Of a stretch of DNA of 64,000 nt, positions 56,982-64,000 are shown in pieces. How positions within the stretch are numbered: the first letter of the stretch is position 1; each line of letters starts with the position of its first letter. This stretch comes from Eutrophobius brisbanensis (GTDB lineage Bacteria; Pseudomonadota; Gammaproteobacteria; Eutrophobiales; Eutrophobiaceae). The stretch covers positions 1,426,001 through 1,490,000 of the forward strand of contig JAYPQE010000003.1 of NCBI GenBank assembly GCA_038131795.1, written 5' to 3'. The notes beneath the pieces were generated by a model. That model was not told the origin of the DNA. It was given only the letters and a program-made list of their open reading frames with translations, and did not search any database. The translations under genes were made by a program, and so were the position numbers.

Positions 56982-58322
56982 CTAGGCCGTCTCAATATCC
57001 AGGCGACCCGTGCTGTCTCCAAATGACTCCAGGTGCACACCCAGTTTGTCTAACAGGGTAAGGTACAGATTGGCAACCGGTGTCTTCTCCTGGTACCTGA
57101 TGTGGATGCCACCATTTAGCTGACCTGCACCGCCACCGATAACAACCAGTGGCAGGTTTTGCATGAGGTGGTCGTTGCCATCACTAATGCCACTGCCATA
57201 CAGGACAATGATGTTATCCAGCAATGTACCTTCCATATCCGGGGTGTCAGCCAGGCGGTCCAGATAATATCGCATTAACTCCATGTGATAATTATCTATT
57301 TTCTTAAGCTTGCCGAGTTTTTCAGGGCTACCCTGGTGATGGGAAAGGGAATGATGCACGTCAGGGATTCCAATCTCCTTGTAGGTGCGGTTACTCTGTT
57401 CCGGCCCCATCATAAAGGTAATGATACGGGTCATATCCGTCTGGTACGCCAGTACCTGTAAATCAAACATTAATTTAAGGTGATCGGCAAAATTTGCCGG
57501 GACACCTGAAGGGCGTTCCACGGTTGGAATCTCACGGTCTGATTGCTGCTCAGCCATCTGGATCCTGCGTTCCACATCCCGCATTCCATCAAGGTATTCT
57601 GTAATCCTGACCCGGTCCTGGGGACCTACTTTCTTCATCATCCTTGAGGCGGCATCAGTTACCGCATCCAAAAGGCTCTTGTCTTTCTCTAACCTGGCCA
57701 TCCGTACTTTGGGATCGGTGCTGTTATTATCACCAAATAACCTTTCAAATACTGCCCGGGGACGGTATTCAATGGGTAATGGTGTGGTGGGATTACGCCA
57801 TGACAGGGTGTTCATAAAGGCGCAACTCCAACCTTTTTCACAGTGACCGGTGACATCTGTTGAATGTAAACCCAGTTCCAGTGAGGCCAGCTGGGTATGT
57901 TGTCCAAGTTCCCTGGCAACGATTTGATCAACTGATATACCCGTCTCTCCGTAACGCAATGGATGCACACCGGTCAAAAATACACCACCTGCTCGTTCAT
58001 GGGGTGCAGTTTCACCTTCCCCAGGTAGCGCATCACCTTCATTATTGTCCAACCCGGTGAGGACATGCAACTTGTCTTTATATTTTGCTATCGGTTCAAG
58101 AGAAGGACTTAATTCAAAATTTCTACCCGTAGCCTCAGGTGTCCACTGGGACATGTTCATACCATTAGGGGTATAGATGATAGAGAACCGGTTTACCTGG
58201 TCATGTTTATCTTTCGCAGCAGCCAGGGCGGGCACCATGGCATCGAGAAACGGTAATGCAATACTTGCACCGGTACCTTTGAGAAATGTTCTACGATCAA
58301 TAGCTTTTTTAAATATCATCAT
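56982..58322 (-). CDS. Tat-exported DUF1552 protein, module C
   Basis: Start ATG at 58322 (MMIFKKAIDRRTFLKG), ten bases after AGGAGG, 14-nt overlap with the DUF1592 gene. The 446-aa protein keeps VYTPNGMNM-type IYTPNGMNMSQWTPE, HERAGGVFLTGVHP and PDVHHSLSHHQG. Closest in layout to module B. Confidence 0.9.
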   Translation of the reverse strand: MMIFKKAIDRRTFLKGTGASIALPFLDAMVPALAAAKDKHDQVNRFSIIYTPNGMNMSQWTPEATGRNFELSPSLEPIAKYKDKLHVLTGLDNNEGDALPGEGETAPHERAGGVFLTGVHPLRYGETGISVDQIVARELGQHTQLASLELGLHSTDVTGHCEKGWSCAFMNTLSWRNPTTPLPIEYRPRAVFERLFGDNNSTDPKVRMARLEKDKSLLDAVTDAASRMMKKVGPQDRVRITEYLDGMRDVERRIQMAEQQSDREIPTVERPSGVPANFADHLKLMFDLQVLAYQTDMTRIITFMMGPEQSNRTYKEIGIPDVHHSLSHHQGSPEKLGKLKKIDNYHMELMRYYLDRLADTPDMEGTLLDNIIVLYGSGISDGNDHLMQNLPLVVIGGGAGQLNGGIHIRYQEKTPVANLYLTLLDKLGVHLESFGDSTGRLDIETA

Positions 58323-60705
58323 GGCTGACGGCCCTCCTCGTCTGGAAAGGTGTACTTTCAACGATTGCTGTAATTAAAGAAGAAATCTTGTGTTTGTCAT
58401 TTTTGGTCTTGCGCATAATCTCACGCATCGTGGCGGCATCCCGGTAATTGACCTCTCTCCCCAACCCGTACGTCAGGATCTTTTCAACAAAGGTCAATAT
58501 AAAATCTTCGCTGCGTTTTTCCAGAATGACCTCTTTGAGACCAGCAGGACCTGAAAATGGGGTACTGTCCGGCAATTCACCTGAGGGGTCAATGACTGAA
58601 TCAGATGCAGCATCAACCGTCCGCCATTTGCCGATACCATCGTAATTTTCCAGGGCAAACCCAATGGGATCCATGACCTTGTGACAACTGGCACAGACCG
58701 GGTTGGCGCGGTGCTGTTCCATCCGCGCGCGCATGGACAACACCTTACCCTGGTCATTTTTATCTCTTAATCCGGGTACATTAGGTGGCGGTGGTGGGGG
58801 GGGGGATCCCAGCAGGTTCTCCAGCACCCATTTACCCCGAATCACCGGTGATGTCCGGTTTGCATAGGAAGTAATGGTGAGTATGCTGCCCTGCCCCATC
58901 AGGCCACCCCTTGCCCTATCATCCAGATAGACCTTTCTAAAATGACTGCCATGAACATCCGGGATCCCATAAAAATTGGCCAGGCGTTCATTGACAAATG
59001 TATAGGGCGCATCAAGCATTTCCAGCAATGGTCGATCCTGCTTAATAATATAATCAACAAACAACTCAGTTTCCTTTTTGAATGCGGCCCGCAAATTATC
59101 ATCAAAATAAGGAAATAATTCAGTATCAGGCGCGACGGCATTTAACCGCCCGAGGTTTAGCCACTGCAGGGCAAAGTTATTCAACAGTGCATCGGCACGT
59201 GGATCATTTAACATCCGTTGTACCTGCTGGTTTAACACCTTTGAATTCTGGATTTTTCCGGACTCGGCTAATGCCAGTAATTCGTCGTCGGGGAAACTGC
59301 TCCAGATAAAAAGTGCTAATTTGGTTACCAGTTCATTAGGAGAGATTTTGAATGTTTCACCCTCTGCCAGACTACCTGGTTGTTCCTCGAGTATGAACAG
59401 GAATTCCGGTCCAGCGAGTATCCTTTCAACAGCCAGGCCGATCCCCTCATCAAAACTACCTTCTGACTGGCCGCGTTTAAAAAATGCCATTAATTCCTGC
59501 ATCTCGCCATCCGCGGGCTGCCGCCTGAAGGCACGGGTTGCCAGTTTTCTCAAAATAGATTCCGCACATTTCACATCGTTGATACTCGATGGTTTGCAGC
59601 TATAAATCATTTCCCGGCTGATTGTCTCGGCCATGCCATCTCGATTAAATGGTCCGCCCACTGATACGGAGCGAATACCCGGCAATCCGCCCTTGTACTG
59701 TGAAAAATCGTAATTGGTATGCTTGGGATAGACAGGGGTTTCTGCGATGGAATTATCTTTCAGGAACGTGGCAACAACCTGATGATACCCGGCTTCACTA
59801 TAAAACCTGACATATAAAGCATCATCTGCAGACCGTTCATAATGCTCCTGGGCAATATCACCCTGCGATGCGGTGGAAAAGATCCCGGAAGATCGTCCAT
59901 GCTTTTCGCCACCTATGCTAATCAGATCTAGTTGCTTGCCATCAAGACGAAAATCTACCTTATGCGCGTAATCCTGAAGACCACGTATATAGTCCCGGGA
60001 GTTACGTTGTAATCGTACCTGAATTTCATATTCACCATTGGCCGGGAAGTAATGTTGTACCGCAATGCCTCCACGGGAACCAAAAGGTAGATCTTCACCC
60101 AGTCGTTCTTCCTGGCGTGTGTTATTTGTTAAGGTATATATTTCATAGACAGGTTGAATATTAGAATCGCCCAGGGCCTGCCGCCTGACCTTTCTTGCCG
60201 CGGCGATATATTGTTCCGTCAATACCGGTGACAAGGTCAAGACATTACCTATATTGTTAAACCCGAACATAATATCATCCGGTGGTAATAAGGACTCTTC
60301 CTCGATCTCAACACCCAACAGGTCACGAATAACGTTGGCATACTCGGTCCGGTTAATCCTGCGCATTGCGGCACGGCCCGGTTGCGGATTGGCTCTGGCA
60401 TAGTCATCCAGTCCACTTTCCAGAAATTGTGAAAAACCATTATAGGTTTCAGCATCTGGCCTGGGCATACCTGATGGAGGCATGGATCGTACTTTTAATT
60501 TACGTAAAACCTTCTCCCACTTCTCAGCACCGCCGCCTAAATCGCGGGTATTCACATCCTGTAATGTTAACCCCGCGGTTTTCAACTGGTCGTTATGACA
60601 AGTTACGCAATACTGATCCACCACTGACTGGTATTTTTCAGCCAGCGACTGGGCTGAGCATGTCACGCTCAATATAGATAGTAGTATGAAATAGTAGATA
60701 CGCAT
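58309..60705 (-). CDS. DUF1587/1592/1588/1585 di-CxxCH protein, module C
   Basis: A 798-aa exported protein (signal FILLSILSVTCSAQS) with CVTCH (C33, C36, H37), INRTEYANVIRDLL, the beta-rich middle and a second CASCH near the C-terminus. The polyproline linker is encoded through a run of ten G on the plus strand (58796-58805), unlike the mixed codons of modules A and B. No clear Fur-like site upstream. Confidence 0.9.
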   Translation of the reverse strand: MRIYYFILLSILSVTCSAQSLAEKYQSVVDQYCVTCHNDQLKTAGLTLQDVNTRDLGGGAEKWEKVLRKLKVRSMPPSGMPRPDAETYNGFSQFLESGLDDYARANPQPGRAAMRRINRTEYANVIRDLLGVEIEEESLLPPDDIMFGFNNIGNVLTLSPVLTEQYIAAARKVRRQALGDSNIQPVYEIYTLTNNTRQEERLGEDLPFGSRGGIAVQHYFPANGEYEIQVRLQRNSRDYIRGLQDYAHKVDFRLDGKQLDLISIGGEKHGRSSGIFSTASQGDIAQEHYERSADDALYVRFYSEAGYHQVVATFLKDNSIAETPVYPKHTNYDFSQYKGGLPGIRSVSVGGPFNRDGMAETISREMIYSCKPSSINDVKCAESILRKLATRAFRRQPADGEMQELMAFFKRGQSEGSFDEGIGLAVERILAGPEFLFILEEQPGSLAEGETFKISPNELVTKLALFIWSSFPDDELLALAESGKIQNSKVLNQQVQRMLNDPRADALLNNFALQWLNLGRLNAVAPDTELFPYFDDNLRAAFKKETELFVDYIIKQDRPLLEMLDAPYTFVNERLANFYGIPDVHGSHFRKVYLDDRARGGLMGQGSILTITSYANRTSPVIRGKWVLENLLGSPPPPPPPNVPGLRDKNDQGKVLSMRARMEQHRANPVCASCHKVMDPIGFALENYDGIGKWRTVDAASDSVIDPSGELPDSTPFSGPAGLKEVILEKRSEDFILTFVEKILTYGLGREVNYRDAATMREIMRKTKNDKHKISSLITAIVESTPFQTRRAVSHDDI
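58796..58805. repeat. Ten-base G homopolymer inside a coding region
   Basis: A run of ten G (C on the coding strand) in the polyproline linker of the module C DUF1592 gene. Slippage would shift the frame upstream of the second CxxCH. Confidence 0.8.
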
Positions 60706-60976
60706 TCAATCCCCCTGCATGACCTGAAAAGATATTATTACTCAGGTACTTAATGTCCAAGTATATGAAGTAAAATAGCTGATATCAAACCATACCTGCT
60801 AGTTTACCGATTTTATCGGGCGCCCGTTTTTTAACCGTAGGTAATGATAAATATAATATTGTTTACTTTGGATAGCGGATATCTTGACATTAATCCGGTA
60901 ATGGGTCATTTTCAGCTTACAAAGCATCATCATGTCGATCCATTTGAATATCAAAATTATGATTGAGGGGCCATAA

Positions 60977-62836
60977 ATGAGCACAGATGAAAAAGGCAGT
61001 GAAAATACAATAAAAAGAAGAGAATTTATTAAAGGTGCTGGTATGGGCGCGGCAGCCGTTGTAGGGGGTAGCGCAATCAATACCGCATCTGCTCAATCAA
61101 GCCAGGTACCCGAATCATACAATATCCCTGACAATTGGGACCTTGAAGCAGATGTGGTCATTATCGGCTCTGGGCCAACTGGACTGGTTGCGGCAAATCG
61201 TGCCAGGGATGCAGGGGCCTCAGTCATTGTGGTCGATGCAAACTATGATGTTGGTGGTCATGGCCTGATGAATGGTGGTCAAATCCATCTGGGTGGCGGA
61301 ACGGCCATGCAAAAGAAATACGGGATTGAAGACGATCCGGACACCTATTTCAAAGACCTCACTGACTGGTCGGTGGTGGAAACCAATGGCATGCCCGATT
61401 ACCGTTACAACGACAGGGGTGTACAACGCGCTATTGCAGACAATGCAGCAGCTACGTTCGATTACCTGGTGGAAAATGGTGTTGAATTTGTAGATATGGC
61501 GCCGGCAACTGCCGGTGGGCATGCGGTGGGACTATCAGCACCTCGTGGACATTATGTAATCTGGACCAAAGGTCAAAGTGCAGAAAGCCCAAGGGGCGGC
61601 GGGGGTACGGCCATTTATCGAGCCCTGGAAGTCAGTGCCAGAAATAAAGGGGTAAAATTTGTCCTTAATTACCACATGGACGTTATCTACCGCGAACAAC
61701 CCAACAAAGGACGGGTTCTGGGAATCAAGGCCCATCATTCCCCACGTTACCTCCCGGGTGAATCCACACCCATGAAGAGTTTTCACTCAAAAGGGAATGT
61801 TGATATGGACCGGCCACATATTACTGTGAAGGCCAAAAAATCTATCCTGGTGGGGACCGGTGGTCATACGGGCAACCTGAATTTTAGACGTATTTTTGAT
61901 CCCAGGATGACTGAAGAATATCAACTGGCTGGCAGCCCCTTTTCGGACCAAGATGCCAGCGGTGAAATCGCCGCCATGGAAATCGGCGCTTCGATATGGG
62001 GAGCAGCAAACCAGGTCATGGAACGAAACGGTTATTTCAGGAAACGTCCAGTCATTGGCTGTAAACATACCTATATTGAATGGACTCCGGACAGCATCCT
62101 GTTTCCATTTGTCAAAGCCACTGGCCTTAAGGTCAGGAGTTTCAGAAATATGATCCTGGTCAACCAGATGGGTAAGCGATTCTACAATGAATTGGGGGCA
62201 AGCTGGCCCTACGGCACCCACCATGGAGACATTGATGGATATAAACAGGGTGACTGGCGCAACCCCATGAAACGACCATATAAACCTGACAACTGGCTGG
62301 ATGCCGCCATTGCACCCAATGAAGGGTCAACTCCCCCTGATTATGCTGCTGGACCAATCTGGGCCATCTTTGATTCAGAAGCAGTTGCAAGGGAAAAATG
62401 GGACCTATCACCACCGGCAACGGACCCTGAATATTTCTTCAGCGCTGATACGATTGAAGAATTGGCAAGAAAGATCAAAAAAAACCCGTATCAAAAAGTA
62501 GATATGCCGGAAGACAATCTCACTGCCACGGTAAAACGCTTTAACCAGATCGTGGAGTTTGGCTACGACCCTGATTTTGAGCAACCCAATCCCCGGTATA
62601 AGTTTAATGCCCCACCCTATTATGCTGCCTGGGCCACTCCGGTGATTCATGACACCTATGCAGGACTTCGCATTAATATGAAATGCCAGGTAGTAGATAT
62701 GAATGGTGAAGTGATTGAAGGTCTGTACTGCGGCGGTGAATCTGCCGGCGGTTGCAGTCAGCACGGTCAGGGGCGATGTACCACCCAGGGTTATATCGCC
62801 GGCGGCCACCTTGCAAAAGAAAAGGCATGGAGCTAA
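60977..62836 (+). CDS. Tat-exported FAD-dependent oxidoreductase (fumarate reductase/KSTD-like)
   Basis: A 619-aa flavoprotein. The Tat leader is KRREFIKGAGMGAAAVVGGSA, followed by the FAD motif VVIIGSGPTGLVAANRARDAGASVIVVD and GGHGLMNGGQIHLGGG. The C-terminal YCGGESAGGCSQHGQGRCTTQGYIAGG closes the FAD domain. The family includes fumarate reductases, 3-ketosteroid dehydrogenases and tricarballylate-type dehydrogenases; the substrate is not deducible. Export suggests it shares the periplasmic electron chain of the neighbouring modules. Confidence 0.88.
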   Translation: MSTDEKGSENTIKRREFIKGAGMGAAAVVGGSAINTASAQSSQVPESYNIPDNWDLEADVVIIGSGPTGLVAANRARDAGASVIVVDANYDVGGHGLMNGGQIHLGGGTAMQKKYGIEDDPDTYFKDLTDWSVVETNGMPDYRYNDRGVQRAIADNAAATFDYLVENGVEFVDMAPATAGGHAVGLSAPRGHYVIWTKGQSAESPRGGGGTAIYRALEVSARNKGVKFVLNYHMDVIYREQPNKGRVLGIKAHHSPRYLPGESTPMKSFHSKGNVDMDRPHITVKAKKSILVGTGGHTGNLNFRRIFDPRMTEEYQLAGSPFSDQDASGEIAAMEIGASIWGAANQVMERNGYFRKRPVIGCKHTYIEWTPDSILFPFVKATGLKVRSFRNMILVNQMGKRFYNELGASWPYGTHHGDIDGYKQGDWRNPMKRPYKPDNWLDAAIAPNEGSTPPDYAAGPIWAIFDSEAVAREKWDLSPPATDPEYFFSADTIEELARKIKKNPYQKVDMPEDNLTATVKRFNQIVEFGYDPDFEQPNPRYKFNAPPYYAAWATPVIHDTYAGLRINMKCQVVDMNGEVIEGLYCGGESAGGCSQHGQGRCTTQGYIAGGHLAKEKAWS

Positions 62837-62898
62837 TAACACGGGGCAAGGGTAAATACATATTCAATCTATAATAAAACCTGAACCGTCAGGACGGC

Positions 62899-63393
62899 AT
62901 GGTTTGTCCTGAACAAAATCTAATGGTGACGATAAAACAGTCTGGCCAATACCAACCTGGATTTACCCTGGTCGAGTTCTCCATCGCCATACTTGTGGCT
63001 GCCCTGGTAATCGGTACGGCAACACCAGCATACATTTATCTCGTCAACAAAGCGCGTACAACTAAAACCATTGATGAAATTAGAAGTATGCAACGGAAAA
63101 TTGATCGCTACGAAAGAAAGAATAATCGCTATCCCGATTCTTTACTGGATATATACCCTCAACAACCCATGGATGCCTGGGGTAATTTTTATGAGTACCT
63201 GAATATCAGGAATGCAACAAATCCAAATCTGATTAACCCTAGAACTGATAATAATTTTAAAAAATTAAATATCGATTATGACCTCTTTAGTACAGGCGCA
63301 GATGCCCTTAGCCTGGGTCCCATTGGCGCCAGTGAAAGTCAGGACGATATATTACGCGGTGATAATGGTGATTATATCGGTCTGGCCAGATAA
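62899..63393 (+). CDS. Orphan type II pseudopilin (GspG-like)
   Basis: A 164-aa protein with a prepilin cleavage motif GFTLVEFSIAIL (Glu at +5) and an N-terminal helix, then a GspG-like segment (MQRKIDRYERKNNRYPDSLLDIYPQQPMDAWGNFYEY). The start given has AGGA before it; an in-frame ATG at 62923 is also possible. No other secretion or pilus genes are near, so it is an isolated pilin-like gene. Confidence 0.82.
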   Translation: MVCPEQNLMVTIKQSGQYQPGFTLVEFSIAILVAALVIGTATPAYIYLVNKARTTKTIDEIRSMQRKIDRYERKNNRYPDSLLDIYPQQPMDAWGNFYEYLNIRNATNPNLINPRTDNNFKKLNIDYDLFSTGADALSLGPIGASESQDDILRGDNGDYIGLAR

Positions 63394-63495
63394 TATTAGT
63401 CCATAATCCATATTATTTTCACTTATTTAGTCAGCAATAAAGACTTATATTAGGTATTATTGCGCCACTTTTTTCTTGTCTGAGGTCAGGCCCGC

Positions 63496-64000
63496 ATGAA
63501 GTCGATTTGTCGCAATTCGAAATTTATATGTATATATCTTATCGCCTATTCTGTATCTGTCTTTTCCCAGACCAGCGAAGTCTCCCCCCCTGATGATAGC
63601 GATGCTCAGGTTGTCAGTTACCCTGCGTCTTTTTTTGAACGATACCAACCCAGTACTGCACTGGAGATCGTCAACCAGGTCCCGGGGTTTATTTTAAATG
63701 ATGGAGATTCCGAACGGGGGTTTGGCGGTTCAGTAGGAAATGTACTCATCAACGACAGACGACCCAGTGCCAAACAGGACCCTCCTTCTCAAATCCTCAG
63801 CCGTATCCCGGCCAGCCTGGTTGAACGGGTGGAATTAATCAGGGGGCAGGTTAGAAATATCGACCTTCAGGGATTTACCGTAGTGGCCAATGTTATCATC
63901 CTGCAGGATGCAGAAGCCGCGGCACGCTGGGAGTCAGCGATGCGATATAACTTTTCTGTTTTCCCGGTGACCTGGTCAGGTGGTGTCTCTGTATCTGATA
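63496..64000 (+). CDS. TonB-dependent receptor, N-terminal part (continues past the window)
   Basis: The frame from the ATG at 63496 is open to the window end. A signal peptide (FICIYLIAYSVSVFSQ) is followed by a plug domain: STALEIVNQVPGFILNDGDSERGFGGSVGNVLIND, then IPASLVERVELIRGQ. This is the plug pattern of outer-membrane TonB-dependent transporters. The barrel is outside the window, so the ligand cannot be guessed. Confidence 0.85.
   Translation, partial: MKSICRNSKFICIYLIAYSVSVFSQTSEVSPPDDSDAQVVSYPASFFERYQPSTALEIVNQVPGFILNDGDSERGFGGSVGNVLINDRRPSAKQDPPSQILSRIPASLVERVELIRGQVRNIDLQGFTVVANVIILQDAEAAARWESAMRYNFSVFPVTWSGGVSVSD

Noticed and set aside
35586..60705. Ankyrin proteins as secreted host effectors
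   Set aside because: They have ordinary Sec signals and fixed operon positions with envelope enzymes; nothing indicates a dedicated effector secretion system.

Overview
The window looks like a chromosomal stretch of a moderate-GC Gammaproteobacterium, probably an uncultured aerobic heterotroph. Evidence is the protein families, a tRNA-Arg(ACG), REP-like palindromes between genes, many exported oxidases and dehydrogenases, and a TonB-dependent receptor. No rRNA, CRISPR array, transposase or complete prophage was seen. Taxonomy below class is not supportable from sequence reading alone.

Layout. 1-3.4 kb: two tandem PQQ-type beta-propeller dehydrogenases (one cut by the window edge), their first halves almost identical. 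3.4-9.5 kb: small Cys-rich protein, BenE-type permease, MFS transporter, cupin/SMP-30 fusion lipoprotein, DHDPS-type aldolase/dehydratase. 9.5-15.5 kb: acyl-CoA ligase, B12-binding subunit, MeaB-like GTPase, mutase large subunit, 3-hydroxyacyl-CoA dehydrogenase and MaoC hydratase. The mutase has the two substrate-pocket residues of 2-hydroxyisobutyryl-CoA mutase rather than methylmalonyl-CoA mutase, so the cluster reads as a route from a 2-hydroxyisobutyrate-like acid to acetoacetyl-CoA. 15.5-23.9 kb: HupE/UreJ protein, exported aminopeptidase/NicX-like protein, YciI, alpha/beta hydrolase, BASS transporter, SDR, FAH-family hydrolase.

23.86-26.0 kb: a 2.1 kb remnant island at a tRNA-Arg gene, bounded by a 42-bp imperfect repeat of the tRNA 3' part. 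It carries a DGQHR (DndB-like) gene, an unknown acidic protein and an ORF cut exactly at the tRNA boundary, and no integrase. 26.2-33.2 kb: Tat aldo/keto reductase, LolD/FtsX-type ABC pair, Met/Gly/His-rich lipoprotein with CxxCH, MFS exporter, pterin carbinolamine dehydratase.

33.5-60.7 kb is dominated by a three-gene cassette present three times on the minus strand: a DUF1587/1592/1588/1585 di-haem-like exported protein, a Tat-exported DUF1552 protein and an exported ankyrin-repeat protein. Module A (40948 to 35586) runs on into a small cytochrome c and a third PQQ dehydrogenase; modules B and C lie in tandem at 50080-60705. All three share the same 14-nt overlap between the first two genes. 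Fur-box-like palindromes lie upstream of modules A and B. Between A and B are an amidohydrolase, an NDH-2-like gene with an in-frame stop, a D-hydroxyacid dehydrogenase, two CMD-like lipoproteins, an ABC-2 exporter, a DsrE protein and a decayed NMT1-type binding-protein locus. The right end has a Tat FAD oxidoreductase, an orphan pseudopilin and the start of a TonB-dependent receptor.

As a whole the region suggests envelope oxidation of organic substrates (PQQ enzymes, c-type cytochromes, the DUF1592/DUF1552/ankyrin modules, FAD oxidoreductase) followed by cytoplasmic CoA-linked breakdown. The substrate of the triplicated modules is unknown and is the main open question here.
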